This document shows positions 18,548-28,084 of a stretch of DNA of 64,000 bases, piece by piece; within the stretch, counting starts at the first letter, position 1; each line of letters begins with the position of its first letter. A program made the position numbers and the translations under genes. The stretch is from CBDAKK01 sp965196605 (GTDB lineage: Bacteria; Spirochaetota; Spirochaetia; WTKD01; G963693115): the NCBI GenBank assembly GCA_965196605.1, contig CBDAKK010000003.1:1-64000 (forward strand), in the 5' to 3' direction. The notes beneath the pieces are model-generated. The model made no database searches and was not told where the DNA came from. It saw nothing but the letters and a program-made list of their open reading frames with translations.

Positions 18548-19372
18548 TTATGATAAGGAGCTATAAAACTGCGTCAGTACCGTGCGTAATTCCGCTGGCC
18601 TTTCAAGATGTAGCACATGTCCCGCATCAATCTCTTCTAGCTCCCACGATGGGAAAAAGTGCTCTATAGCCGCAAAATATTCGGGAAGCATATATTCAGA
18701 GCCTAAGGCACGCACAAACAAGGTTGGCCCACCAAAGTGTTTACCCTTTAGCTGATCCTCAGGGAAAGCACGCAATGCGTCGTAGTAGTTTTGCAAGGGT
18801 CGAGTTTGCACGCATAAGGAAAACTTCCCCGCTTCATTGGCAACAACATTTTTCATCAAAAACCCCACGACAAGCGGGTCGGAAATTTCTTGTTGAATAA
18901 GAGCACGCGCTTCTTCCCGTGAAGTCAACGTAGGCATGGCCTCAGAAAGGCGTACTAATGCATGAAGCTCTTTTGCATGAAATGGCGGGTATTCCACCGG
19001 AGCTATGTCGAGAACCACTAAGGACGCTATAGTGTTGGGGTACAGCATGGCATAAACCCCTGCTAATTTTCCGCCCAGAGAATGCCCAAGAATGTGTACG
19101 CTATCCACAGTTCCCAACACATCTCGCTCAAGGCTCGCGTGAAGCATGCGTGCCATAGCAATGAACGTGCATTCCTCTAACAGGGGAGACCTTCCGTGAT
19201 TTGGCAAGTCGTACGATATGGTGCTGAGACCATTTATAGCGAGCATTGCCTCTACAGACTTAAGATTATCAGAGGACCCAAAAAGTCCATGCAACAAGAC
19301 GCAACAGGAGCGCCTCTCCACATGGCGGAAATGCCCGTCAGCAAGGCGCTGAGAGGTGTACAAAAACTCCAT
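18548..19372 (-). CDS. Alpha/beta hydrolase (YbfF-like esterase)
   Basis: A 274-aa cytoplasmic hydrolase. VLLHGLFGSSDNLKS near residue 25 is the oxyanion-hole HG motif. VHILGHSLGGKLAGVYA near residue 95 is the GxSxG nucleophile elbow, VVLDIAPVEYP follows, and IDAGHVLHLERPAEL near the C-terminus holds the catalytic His. The pattern is that of the YbfF/AbhD11-like esterase group acting on acyl esters or acyl-CoA. It starts 6 bp after the secF stop and is probably in the same transcript. The substrate is unknown. Confidence 0.85.
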   Translation of the reverse strand: MEFLYTSQRLADGHFRHVERRSCCVLLHGLFGSSDNLKSVEAMLAINGLSTISYDLPNHGRSPLLEECTFIAMARMLHASLERDVLGTVDSVHILGHSLGGKLAGVYAMLYPNTIASLVVLDIAPVEYPPFHAKELHALVRLSEAMPTLTSREEARALIQQEISDPLVVGFLMKNVVANEAGKFSLCVQTRPLQNYYDALRAFPEDQLKGKHFGGPTLFVRALGSEYMLPEYFAAIEHFFPSWELEEIDAGHVLHLERPAELRTVLTQFYSSLS

Positions 19373-19378
19373 GTACTA

Positions 19379-20431
19379 TTATTTAGTGTGCTTGCGCTTT
19401 TTCTTACTAAGAATTTGTTGACGAATTTTTTCAGCCTTGGTAGTTACCAGTGACTGAGCAGATGCTACAGCGGCATCACTATTCTGTGTGCCAGATTCTG
19501 TGTCAATGCTCTGTGTTACTTCACCTTGTTGAAGACCTGCTTGTTCTGTGACCTGAGCAAGCTTTTCTCCACCAAATACATACAACATGGGAGTAGCAAT
19601 AAAAACGGATGACCACACGCCTTCTATCAAGCCAACAAGCAAGGTGAGTGCAAAAATTTGCACGTTGCCCGTTGCAAAAACATAGAGAGCAAGCACTGCA
19701 AGCACCGTAGTCAATGATGTAATAACCGTACGCGATAGGGTGCTTGTAATACTGGTGTCGGTTATGGTTCGCAAATGCGCGCCCTTCATTAAGGAAATAT
19801 TCTCACGTATTCTGTCAAATATAACAATGGTGTCATTAAGCGAGTACCCCACAATGGTAAGCACCGCTGCAACGGTAGAAACACTTACTTCTATTTGAAA
19901 GGCACCAATAAAGCCCAATACAAACAAGGTGTCATGTAACAAGGCAGCAATAGCCGCAAGCGCAAAGCGAAATTTGAAGCGCAGGCCTAGATATACCAAA
20001 ATGAGCAACATTGCCACAGAAGTAAGAAACAACGAGGAGCGAAGTAAGTTGCTGGAAATTGTCCCCGCAATAAAGGAAGAACTCAAAATTTCTACTGTCG
20101 TGAAGCGCTTTACAAGCATGTCCTGCAAACTCGTAAATTGCTGCTGCTGTTCGTTTTCTTTTGACGCCACCTTTATGTTGAAAGTCTTATCAGTAGCGTT
20201 GTTCACACGCGTTACCAAAACCTTGGGAAATGCCGCTACAAGCGCTTGCGTCACTTCTGCAGGAGAGTCTGCGCTGGGAATAGAAGCGACAACATTTTGC
20301 CCTGAACGAAAATCTATACCTAAATTAAAACCACCTTTGAAAACAGTGATGCCCACAAGGACACTGGTAACAATTATGGATAAAACAAGGGCTAGGGTGT
20401 TATACTTTGAAAATACAATTGCTTTCTTCAT
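19379..20431 (-). CDS. secF: Protein translocase subunit SecF
   Basis: A 350-aa inner-membrane protein that with SecD uses the proton gradient to pull proteins out of SecYEG. One N-terminal span is followed by the family signature FNLGIDFRSGQNV near residue 35. A periplasmic domain and five more spans follow, with GYSLNDTIVIFDRIRENI in the second half. The ATG at 20431 has a GGAGGAAAA ribosome-binding site and overlaps the secD stop by one base (TAATG). The C-terminal tail is Lys/Arg-rich (KKKRKHTK). Confidence 0.96.
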   Translation of the reverse strand: MKKAIVFSKYNTLALVLSIIVTSVLVGITVFKGGFNLGIDFRSGQNVVASIPSADSPAEVTQALVAAFPKVLVTRVNNATDKTFNIKVASKENEQQQQFTSLQDMLVKRFTTVEILSSSFIAGTISSNLLRSSLFLTSVAMLLILVYLGLRFKFRFALAAIAALLHDTLFVLGFIGAFQIEVSVSTVAAVLTIVGYSLNDTIVIFDRIRENISLMKGAHLRTITDTSITSTLSRTVITSLTTVLAVLALYVFATGNVQIFALTLLVGLIEGVWSSVFIATPMLYVFGGEKLAQVTEQAGLQQGEVTQSIDTESGTQNSDAAVASAQSLVTTKAEKIRQQILSKKKRKHTK

Positions 20432-22197
20432 TATCGTATTTTCCTCCACGTGATTGAGAGCGTTTTCTTACGAAATACATCCGTTGCAATATCAAAGAAA
20501 AACCGAGAGACAAAGAGTGCGGAAATAAGCGTGGTGACAATGCCTGCAGAAAGCGTTACCGCAAAGCCCTGCACAGGCCCTGAGGCAATTTGCGAGACAA
20601 AAAAGGCTGCAATAAACGTTGTAATATTTGCATCAATAATAGTCAAAAATGCCTTTTGAAATCCATTTTCTATGGCAGCACGACGCGCCTTGCCCGCCAA
20701 GAGTTCTTCTTTAATGCGCTCGTACACAAGCACATTGGCGTCAACCGCCATACCAATGGTAAGAATAATACCTGCTATGCCAGTAAGTGTAACCGTAAAA
20801 TTAAAAGACGCTAAAATTGCCAAGAGAAAGAGCAAGTTAAAGGCTAAAGACAAAACAGAAATAATGCCCGCACCGCGATAATACGCAATCATAAAAAATA
20901 CGACAAGCACCAGCGCAACTATCATGGCGCGCAAGCCTGCATCTATTACTGCACGTCCCAAGGTCGGTCCCACTACCTGCTGGTTTACAATAAGCAATTT
21001 CACCGGCAAAATAGCGGTTTTCAAAATCGTCGCAATGTCTTGCGCCTTTTCCCTAGTAAAACCGGTAATAATCGCGCGCCCATCATTAATTGGGGTAGCT
21101 GGCAGCACGGCAGCCGTTCGCACCTTGTCATCAAGCACTATTGCCATAGACTTATTGCGATATTCACCGCTAAGCTTAGAAAAACGCTCCGCGCCTTCAC
21201 TGTTTAGCTCAAACGCAACCACCGGTCTATTGCTCAGCGGGTCGCTTGTAACCTGCGCCTGATCTAGGTATTCACCCTTTATTCCATAAGTATCCACGTC
21301 CTTGTAGACTGCAATCCATCGTTGAAATTTATCGAGTCCAAATTCATCTCTTGTCACGTATTCAATAACTTCAGCTCCTGCAGAAACAAATTCCGGCGGG
21401 TTTTCTGGGTCATAAACCCATGAGGGGTTTGTCGATTGTATGTTGATGAGTTCTTGCGTAGCTTCCTCATGCACAATTCTAAAAGACATAGAGCCCTTGC
21501 CTTGAATAAAGCTATTCACGCGCTCCCTATCATTGTCCCCCGGAATTTCCACAAGTATTCCATCATCATTTTGGCGGCGTATTTTCGGCTCGCTCACACC
21601 AAAACGGTCTATGCGGCTTTGCAAAACAACAATTGCGCGATTTATCGCATCGATAATATCGCTTTGTTTTGGCGCATACCCAAGACGCTTTTCTAAGTCT
21701 GCCTTATCAACCTGTAGCGTGACGCTCATGCCCCCTGAAAGGTCGAGCCCTAAATTGATGATTCGCGCCTTTTGTTCTTTAAGCTTTATAACGGCACTTC
21801 GGTAAAAACTCACAAGATTGTCAAAAACATCTCGTTTTTCATCAAAAACAGAAAAGACTTCTTGAGCAGTAGCATCTTTTTTAAGTGGCTTTTTTACTTC
21901 CTTGGCACGCTCATACGCATTGTCTACCAGGGCTTCAATACCAAGGCTATTATACGGCTCCTCCGTAATAACCTCGCTCATTACCACATTTTCCTTTTCG
22001 CGCAACATAGCCTCTAAAATGTCAGAGTCTTTTTGCGCTTGCTTCAGTGCGTAATTACGCACCTCCTCACGAGGACTTGCCGCACGCTGCTTTTGAGCAA
22101 GAGGCAAGAGAAAGTACCAACGCATGGTAGGATACAAAGAGGCCGCGCACAAAACGACCATAAAGACTATTAGTGCAAATCGAAAGCGTTTACTCAT
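20431..22197 (-). CDS. secD: Protein translocase subunit SecD
   Basis: A 588-aa partner of SecF. An N-terminal span is followed by a long region (residues 35-140) and then the SecD hallmark GLDLSGGMSVTLQVD near residue 150. The periplasmic P1 domain contains IDRFGVSEPKIRRQNDDGILVEIPG. The C-terminal membrane block includes GIAGIILTIGMAVDANVLVYERIKEEL, typical of RND-type proton relay segments. It sits between yajC and secF, the standard order. Confidence 0.96.
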   Translation of the reverse strand: MSKRFRFALIVFMVVLCAASLYPTMRWYFLLPLAQKQRAASPREEVRNYALKQAQKDSDILEAMLREKENVVMSEVITEEPYNSLGIEALVDNAYERAKEVKKPLKKDATAQEVFSVFDEKRDVFDNLVSFYRSAVIKLKEQKARIINLGLDLSGGMSVTLQVDKADLEKRLGYAPKQSDIIDAINRAIVVLQSRIDRFGVSEPKIRRQNDDGILVEIPGDNDRERVNSFIQGKGSMSFRIVHEEATQELINIQSTNPSWVYDPENPPEFVSAGAEVIEYVTRDEFGLDKFQRWIAVYKDVDTYGIKGEYLDQAQVTSDPLSNRPVVAFELNSEGAERFSKLSGEYRNKSMAIVLDDKVRTAAVLPATPINDGRAIITGFTREKAQDIATILKTAILPVKLLIVNQQVVGPTLGRAVIDAGLRAMIVALVLVVFFMIAYYRGAGIISVLSLAFNLLFLLAILASFNFTVTLTGIAGIILTIGMAVDANVLVYERIKEELLAGKARRAAIENGFQKAFLTIIDANITTFIAAFFVSQIASGPVQGFAVTLSAGIVTTLISALFVSRFFFDIATDVFRKKTLSITWRKIR

Positions 22198-22244
22198 AAT
22201 TTACCGTACAGACGCGCTACAGACAAAAATTTACACGCGTAACC

Positions 22245-22754
22245 TTACGCCTTAGTTGCGCTTGTTTTTTTACGCGTTGTACTAGTTTTGCTCGTTTTAG
22301 CAGTTGTGCTTGTCTTTTTCTTTGGCGCAGGCTTTGCTGCAGCCTTACTTTCAACAATCTGCTTCTGCTCATCAGCAGCAGGCTTTGCTGCCTCTTTTTG
22401 TTTTGCTTGCCCCGCATCCGAATTATTAGACTTTGGAAAAACCGTACCAATGGCTTCCTTGCTAAACTTAATTTTAGCGTTGTCGTCTACCTTAACTATG
22501 ACATACGTCTGTTCAACGTGTGCAACCGTGCCGTGTATACCACCTATGGTCGCTATTTTGTCTCCCGGATTAAGCATTTCCAGTTGCTGCCTATGCTGCT
22601 TTTTGCGCCGCGACTGCGGACGAATGAGCACCGTATACATAACAAGAAATAACAAGCCAAATGTAACCAAGCTCACAACGGAAGAACCTCCCGATGCACC
22701 TCCAGCTCCCGAGGGTGGAGCTGCTAATAATAATGTAAAGTCATGAACATTCAT
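22245..22754 (-). CDS. yajC: Preprotein translocase subunit YajC with a long basic tail
   Basis: A 169-aa protein, longer than the usual ~110. One membrane span (FGLLFLVMYTVLIRPQ, near residue 35) leads into the YajC signature RRKKQHRQQLEMLNPGDKI and a small domain with IGGIHGTVAHVEQTYVIVKV. The last ~60 residues are an Ala/Lys/Thr-rich tail with runs like PAPKKKTSTTAKTSKTSTT, resembling histone-H1 tails. The ATG at 22754 has an AAAGGAA ribosome-binding site. It leads the yajC-secD-secF run, and the tRNA-Ala gene lies upstream on the same strand. Confidence 0.93.
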   Translation of the reverse strand: MNVHDFTLLLAAPPSGAGGASGGSSVVSLVTFGLLFLVMYTVLIRPQSRRKKQHRQQLEMLNPGDKIATIGGIHGTVAHVEQTYVIVKVDDNAKIKFSKEAIGTVFPKSNNSDAGQAKQKEAAKPAADEQKQIVESKAAAKPAPKKKTSTTAKTSKTSTTRKKTSATKA

Positions 22755-22897
22755 AGTACCGTTCCTTTGAATTATCGAAATATTGTAGGCAAACATAGCC
22801 TACAACACCACATCTACCATACCGCCTAAAACTATGTAGGCTTAAGCAAATACAACACATGACCTAGGGTCATCATTGTATCTACCTTTATAAGCAA

Positions 22898-22971
22898 TGG
22901 AGGTAATCGGATTCGAACCGATGACCCCTAGAATGCAAATCTAGTGCTCTAGCCAACTGAGCTATACCCCC
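22898..22971 (-). tRNA. tRNA-Ala(UGC)
   Basis: A 74-nt cloverleaf on the minus strand. The acceptor stem is GGGGGTA with TACCTCC, containing the G3-U70 pair that defines alanine tRNAs. The anticodon stem is CTAGA/TCTAG with loop TTTGCAT, giving anticodon TGC. The T-loop reads GGTTCGAATCC. The discriminator base is A and CCA is not encoded. Confidence 0.95.
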
Positions 22972-22984
22972 AATCCTTTTGAAT

Positions 22985-23462
22985 TTTTATAATACTAAAT
23001 GCTTTCTCAAATGTCAACACAATATGTGATATTGAGGCAAGGTTGCTTTTGTGGAGAGAGTGCCTCACACCCTCAAGCATTGAGTGAACGCCATAGAAAA
23101 GAGAAAAAAACCTCCTATGAAGCTAACGCCATAGAGACAAGACACAAGCGCAACTATGAAGGAAGTACCAAAACACAAGCGAAGGGATGCAAACTATTAC
23201 ATAAGCGCCGCGGTGTGGCGCAAACATGGAGATTGCGTCAAAGACTTCCCCGTAATAAGACGATGCTTACAATTTATGTGTGCAGTCGAAAAGGTGCGTT
23301 AACGTAGCAAAAAGCAAACCGAGTATCAAGTACAGTTACTACTAAACAATCGCTAGATAAGCGACTTGACTTTTGCTCTCCTTTCAACGTTTTTCTGTTG
23401 CGCGCAGCTACTTACATCCATTTTTTTGTAAAAAAAACAAAAATGACTATACATAATATACC
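22985..23462. other. Intergenic stretch with a degenerate repeat relic (locus B)
   Basis: No convincing gene. At 23178-23243 the sequence resembles, with substitutions, the blocks of the mosaic repeats: GAAGGGATGCAAACTATTAC, then ATAAGCGCCGCGGTGTGG, then GCAAACATGGAG. This is the same order as the reverse of 9305-9370 in locus A. A 102-codon frame over it (22999-23307) has no family features and is best explained by the repeat. The rest is AT-rich lead-in to the subtilase-like gene. Confidence 0.6.
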
Positions 23463-24668
23463 ATGATTTATCAAAAGAAAATTTTTAGGAATATATCCCA
23501 AATATCATTCATAAGCGCATTTACGCTTATATCGTTTATTATTACTAGTTGTGATTTTGATAAGCCTATACCCTCAAATAATGGCAGTGATAAAAAAGCC
23601 GTTTATGATAATAATAAACTCTACGCTGCCATAGGATTTAATCCTAACACCTCCCACCTTACAGGAAAAAATGTTCAAATTGCAATATTGGAAGGCGACG
23701 CTCGCTATATTATTGATGATGACGTAACTTATATGCAATTCAAAAATAGGTCATTAGGTGTTTTTGAAGGCAAGCTTTACCTGCTCAAAGAAGCGCGAGA
23801 GAGATTTTTCCATGCAACAGCAGTCGCCTCAGTTTTGGCAAGTAAAAACATAGGAATAGCTCGTGGAATAACCTTCTATCCAATGAGTACGGCAGCGCAC
23901 ACTATTGCTGATGTTTACTCCACAATAAAAGGCTATAATATCCTTGCTATTAATAACAGTTGGGGCAGCCATGCAAAATGGTCACATGCTATTACATTCA
24001 TAAAAAATGACACGCAATATTGGGATAAAGAATGGATAGATTCTGTAGGCAGAAAACTTAACTGGCCTCGTAGCGAAAAAAAGAGAAAATTAGATGCATT
24101 TGCCAACGATATGGAAAACAACAAGGACAGAGCACCCCTGTGGGTTTGGGCAGCTGGAAATGTAACTTATGGTCGTCCTTGGGGAAGGCTAGATGATGTA
24201 AGATATTCTGCTGGATTACCTTACTATATTAAAAGTCTAGAAAAATATTGGATTGCCGTGGCGGGAGTCAGATTTAATGGCTCGTATTCTTCGCTATTTC
24301 CTTGTTCAAGAATGAAAACATGGTGTTTGGCTGCTCCAGCAATAAACGTAAATATACAATCAGGAGGAAAAAAGGATGTTAAAACCGGTACGTCGTTTGC
24401 TGCTCCTCAAGTAACAGCAGCATTGGCATTGTTGCAAGAAAAATGTCCTAGTTCCTCACAATTTGAAATACGAGACATACTTTTACGAACTGCCCGTCAT
24501 GAGACTGCAAATGGTTACCGTCTGAAGGCTAAAGACGGCAGCGTTGTAAAAACAACGCAAATAGCGGTTACAACTGCAAACGGCACACAAGAAGAAAGAG
24601 CGTTATCTTACGAATATGGGCATGGCATTCTGCGCTTAGATTTGGCACTGAAGCAACCTTGTCGCTAA
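23463..24668 (+). CDS. Subtilase-like (S8) lipoprotein
   Basis: A 401-aa predicted lipoprotein with lipobox IITSC near residue 30. The S8 core is recognisable: FFHATAVASVLASKN for the catalytic His region, LAINNSWG, VWAAGNVTYG for the oxyanion Asn, and KTGTSFAAPQVTAALALL for the catalytic Ser. The first catalytic segment, normally a D-T/S-G motif, reads QIAILEGDARY, so Glu stands where Asp is expected, with an Asp two residues later. It may be inactive or altered. An odd ~40-residue insertion with WPRSEKKRKLD lies in the middle. The ATG has no Shine-Dalgarno. Confidence 0.8.
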   Translation: MIYQKKIFRNISQISFISAFTLISFIITSCDFDKPIPSNNGSDKKAVYDNNKLYAAIGFNPNTSHLTGKNVQIAILEGDARYIIDDDVTYMQFKNRSLGVFEGKLYLLKEARERFFHATAVASVLASKNIGIARGITFYPMSTAAHTIADVYSTIKGYNILAINNSWGSHAKWSHAITFIKNDTQYWDKEWIDSVGRKLNWPRSEKKRKLDAFANDMENNKDRAPLWVWAAGNVTYGRPWGRLDDVRYSAGLPYYIKSLEKYWIAVAGVRFNGSYSSLFPCSRMKTWCLAAPAINVNIQSGGKKDVKTGTSFAAPQVTAALALLQEKCPSSSQFEIRDILLRTARHETANGYRLKAKDGSVVKTTQIAVTTANGTQEERALSYEYGHGILRLDLALKQPCR

Positions 24669-24737
24669 AAGCTTCAATTCCATTGAGCGTATACGTAGCA
24701 TCTTGTTACTGTATCAATGTTGTAGCACGCACTAAAA

Positions 24738-25361
24738 CTAACACACCGTGTAAAAATGCAAGCTTGAGCTGCCGACAGCTCTGGTGTCTGCTTTGCGCAG
24801 TTCGCCATAAGAGTCATGCAGTTTTTCAGGCGTAGGAGTGTGTATTACCACAATGCTTGTAGGCTTAAGCAACGCGCTCTGCGCTATTTTGCGTAGCAAG
24901 TCACCCTTGTGGGCGTACGCAAAGGGCGGGTCACAATAAACAATGTCATGCGTTTTTTTGTGCTTCACGATAAAGCGTTCAGCTTTGTCTTTGTACAGAA
25001 ACACCCTTTTTGGGCGCGCTTGACCCGTACCACAAAGTAAGTTTATGTTTTTAAGCAGCGTAGGCCACTTGCGCGCGTCGCTTTCTACCGCAACAGCATG
25101 CGCAGCGCCGCGTGAAATAAACTCCAAGGCCATAAGCGCCGAACCCGAAAACATGTCAACAATGGAGCATCCCTCAAAGGCCGTGTGCGCATTTGTGCTT
25201 TCTGCATGAGCTTGTACCCCGCCGGTGCGCGCAAGCATGTTAGCAAGCACTTGAAAAAGCACCTCGCGCATCACAGACACTGCAGGGCGTATTTCACCCG
25301 GCGGGCAGGCAATGCGCGTGCCTTTATGCGCGCCTCCAGAAATAATAAGAGAACCCTTCAT
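24738..25361 (-). CDS. rsmD: 16S rRNA (guanine966-N2)-methyltransferase RsmD
   Basis: A 207-aa SAM-dependent methyltransferase. The N-terminus IISGGAHKGTRIACPPGEIRPA is typical of RsmD, as are VDMFSGSALMALEFISRGA (SAM-binding loop) and IVYCDPPFAY (catalytic DPPF/Y motif). The ATG at 25361 aligns with the family start and begins 7 bp after the recG stop; a longer frame reaches 25388 and would overlap recG. It is likely co-transcribed with recG. Confidence 0.93.
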   Translation of the reverse strand: MKGSLIISGGAHKGTRIACPPGEIRPAVSVMREVLFQVLANMLARTGGVQAHAESTNAHTAFEGCSIVDMFSGSALMALEFISRGAAHAVAVESDARKWPTLLKNINLLCGTGQARPKRVFLYKDKAERFIVKHKKTHDIVYCDPPFAYAHKGDLLRKIAQSALLKPTSIVVIHTPTPEKLHDSYGELRKADTRAVGSSSLHFYTVC

Positions 25362-25368
25362 AATAGCG

Positions 25369-27504
25369 CTACACCAGCGCATGCCCACGCGCTAGCACAT
25401 GAGCGCGCATGAGCGCATGTTTTTCATCACTTAAGTGCGGGTCAGCCATGAGCATGTGGCGCGCGTATTTGTGCGCATTGTCTATAATGCTTGCATCTTC
25501 CGCCATGTCAAAAAACTCAAACAAAGCCGAACCCGACTGGCGTATTCCCAACTGGTTTATGTCGCCCGGACCTCGAAGCAATAAGTCACGTTCGGCTATA
25601 ACAAAGCCATCTCGTTCTTCGTACAGCACCTTCAAGCGCTGTGTCGCGAGCTCCGAAATAGGCTTTCTGTACACAAAAATAGCCTCACTCATCAAGCTAC
25701 CCCGACCGACCCGCCCGCGAAGCTGATGCAGGGTTGCAAGCCCAAATCTATCAGCGTCAAAGACGCACATGGTCGTTGCTTGTGGGACGTCTATGCCAAT
25801 TTCAATAATGGTGGTGCTCACAAGCGCAGAAATTTTTCCACGCGCAAAGTCGCGCACTATGCGCTCGCGCTCTTTGGCTGCAACCTTAGAATGCAACAAG
25901 GCAACGCTATAGGGCTTTAGCGCCTCCTCTATGAGTGGATGCATGGCGCTGGCGCTTGCAATGCCCGCACTGTGTCCAGCGTCTTCAAAAACGCCGCGTT
26001 CGCCTTCCTCGGCTTCTTCTCTCTCCGCATCTTCTATGGCAGGAAAGACAAAAAAAGCTTGTTCACCCTGCGCGAGTTTTTGTTTTACGCGTGAGTACAC
26101 TTGCGTACTTTTTTCATGCAAAACAAGGCGTGTGCGCACCCCCGCTCTGCCCGAAGGGAGCTCAGTAAGCGTGCTTATGTCTAAGTTGCTGTAAAGCGTT
26201 AAAGCGAGTGTGCGCGGTATGGGGGTTGCCGACATAAACAGCGCATGTACATTTTCACCCTTTGCAAGCAAAGTAGCGCGTTGCTCAATGCCAAAGCGGT
26301 GCTGTTCGTCTATTACGGCAAGGCGCAAGTCTTTATACTGCAGCGCAGGCGAGTACAGCGCGTGCGTACCCACCACCAATTGTGCAGACCCGTCTGCTAT
26401 TTGCTCGTAGGCTTTTTTACGCGCAGCGCTACCCATGCTGCCCGTTACAAGCACGGGTTGTATTTTCACAGACTCACAAAGTTGCGCAATGGTGCTAAAG
26501 TGCTGCAATGCCAAGGCTTCAGAGGGTACGGCAAAGCAAACTTGCCCTCCGCGCCCTAGGCTAAAAAGCGCCACACACAAGGCAACAACGGTTTTTCCTG
26601 CGCCTACATCCCCTTGTAGCATTCTACGCATGGACGTACCCTCATGCATACTTTGGTGCATGTCGTAGCTTATTTCATTTATGCTCTGTATTTGCCCTGC
26701 GTTAAGCGCAAAGGGCAGCGCGCTAACAAAGGCGTGCAGCAAAGGGCTTTGCATTGCTTCATGGGGTTGTGTCGTGTCTTTGCTTTTTTGCTGATGCGTA
26801 GTAGTTTTTTTTGCGCGCCCATACTGCATGGAAAGCTGAAACAAGAGTAATTCATCAAAGGCAAAGTAGCGCCGCGCCTCCTCTGCTTCGTCTAGGCTAT
26901 GTGGAAGGTGCATCATGCGACAGGCCTCTTGTCGACTTATGGAAGCGCCGTCACGCAAATTTGCTATGCGCGTGTTTTCAAGCGCCGTTTTTACGCACAA
27001 CAAAAACATGCCTTGACTAATGCCCGTACCGTGTAATTTGTAGCGCGGCACTACCGCGCCTTTTCTGCTTGCCTCACGTACTACTTCAAAGTCGCTTGAA
27101 ACAAGCCTGCCATAAAGGCGCGTAAACTTACCCCAAATGTCAATTTCACTTCCAAGGGGTAACACGCGTTGCAAAAATTCTCGCCCATAGCAGTGGAGTT
27201 CCGCGCATCCGCTTTCATCACGTAGCAGCACCTTCAAAAGCCTCCCGCGCCTTTTAAGCCTTACAAAATCGTGCCTCTCAATGCGCACGCGTACTAGCAT
27301 TTTTTCATCAGCTGAGGCTTGGGCAAGTGGCGTTGTGTGCGTGCGGTTTTCGTACGCAACAGGAACATGCGCAATGAGTTGCCCCGCGGTACCTATGCCC
27401 ATTTTCTTAAGCTTCTCAATAAGCGTAGTTTTATAGCGCGCGTGTACGGCGCTCTTTTGCACAAGCGACGTTATATCATCCGTAATATCTGAAAACAAGG
27501 ACAT
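25369..27504 (-). CDS. recG: ATP-dependent DNA helicase RecG
   Basis: A 711-aa superfamily-2 helicase that remodels stalled forks and branched DNA. An N-terminal wedge/OB domain (VRVRIERHDFVRLKRRGRLLKVLLRD near residue 70) precedes the helicase lobes. These contain MLQGDVGAGKTVVAL (Walker A, near residue 300), AVIDEQHRFG (Walker B, DEQH box), MSATPIPRTLAL, and later TTIIEIGIDVPQAT and QLRGRVGRG. An insert with EREEAEEGERGVFEDAG separates helicase motifs in the second lobe. The start has only a weak ribosome-binding site. Confidence 0.97.
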   Translation of the reverse strand: MSLFSDITDDITSLVQKSAVHARYKTTLIEKLKKMGIGTAGQLIAHVPVAYENRTHTTPLAQASADEKMLVRVRIERHDFVRLKRRGRLLKVLLRDESGCAELHCYGREFLQRVLPLGSEIDIWGKFTRLYGRLVSSDFEVVREASRKGAVVPRYKLHGTGISQGMFLLCVKTALENTRIANLRDGASISRQEACRMMHLPHSLDEAEEARRYFAFDELLLFQLSMQYGRAKKTTTHQQKSKDTTQPHEAMQSPLLHAFVSALPFALNAGQIQSINEISYDMHQSMHEGTSMRRMLQGDVGAGKTVVALCVALFSLGRGGQVCFAVPSEALALQHFSTIAQLCESVKIQPVLVTGSMGSAARKKAYEQIADGSAQLVVGTHALYSPALQYKDLRLAVIDEQHRFGIEQRATLLAKGENVHALFMSATPIPRTLALTLYSNLDISTLTELPSGRAGVRTRLVLHEKSTQVYSRVKQKLAQGEQAFFVFPAIEDAEREEAEEGERGVFEDAGHSAGIASASAMHPLIEEALKPYSVALLHSKVAAKERERIVRDFARGKISALVSTTIIEIGIDVPQATTMCVFDADRFGLATLHQLRGRVGRGSLMSEAIFVYRKPISELATQRLKVLYEERDGFVIAERDLLLRGPGDINQLGIRQSGSALFEFFDMAEDASIIDNAHKYARHMLMADPHLSDEKHALMRAHVLARGHALV

Positions 27505-27690
27505 ACATTCACGCTACCACGTTACTCATGGGTTCGTGCAAATTTTTCTTGTTGATGCGACACGTCTCATAAAGATATCTTTATTATACTTAAGCCGAAA
27601 GCAACACAATATAAGACGCTTACATGAATACACATACCTATTCCCTACAGGATCAAATTTTACCAAAAAATAACTCAAATTTTTCATAAA

Positions 27691-27719
27691 TTGACTTTTT
27701 TAGGATTTTTTTGTAATAT
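27691..27719 (+). promoter_or_regulatory. Sigma70-type promoter for the small secreted protein gene
   Basis: TTGACT (27691-27696), a 17-bp spacer and TAATAT (27714-27719) stand about 40 bp upstream of the ATG at 27759. The leader then carries a strong GGAGG ribosome-binding site. Confidence 0.6.
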
Positions 27720-27758
27720 ATAAACACATAATAAATAATTCTTACGGAGGAATACATT

Positions 27759-28067
27759 ATGAAAAAACAAAATAGTTTCGGCGTATTTTTAGTCGCTCTT
27801 TTCTTAGTGGGTGTAGTGAGCCTTACATTCTCACCCTTGACACAAGCGCAAAGCGTTGTAAACAGTGGGACAAAGCGTGAAGCCTCAAAAAGCAAGCAGG
27901 CTTATGCCATGAAAATGTTAGAAGCCGATAACTTATTTTCTCGTTGTTTCTCTAGTATTGACAATGATAGTCGCTATTTTGCACAAGAAATGATTGTATG
28001 CTTTCAAGCAAAGGACATAGCACAAAAGCATGCGCGATTGAAATTGAGAGTTGTGGAAGACCATTAG
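27759..28067 (+). CDS. Small secreted protein of unknown function
   Basis: A 102-aa protein with a clear signal peptide (residues 1-30, MKKQN, a hydrophobic stretch, then TQAQ as the cleavage area). The mature part is about 72 residues, charged, mostly helical, with two Cys (RCFSS and VCFQA) that could form a disulfide. It has its own promoter, a GGAGG ribosome-binding site and a terminator, so it is a stand-alone, probably well-expressed gene. The family is not recognised. Confidence 0.75.
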   Translation: MKKQNSFGVFLVALFLVGVVSLTFSPLTQAQSVVNSGTKREASKSKQAYAMKMLEADNLFSRCFSSIDNDSRYFAQEMIVCFQAKDIAQKHARLKLRVVEDH

Positions 28068-28084
28068 TGTACAATGCCTACTCG

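Noticed and set aside
22999..23307. 102-codon frame on the plus strand after tRNA-Ala
   Set aside because: Its sequence overlaps the degenerate mosaic repeat, has no signal, domain or ribosome-binding site, and its composition does not look like a protein.
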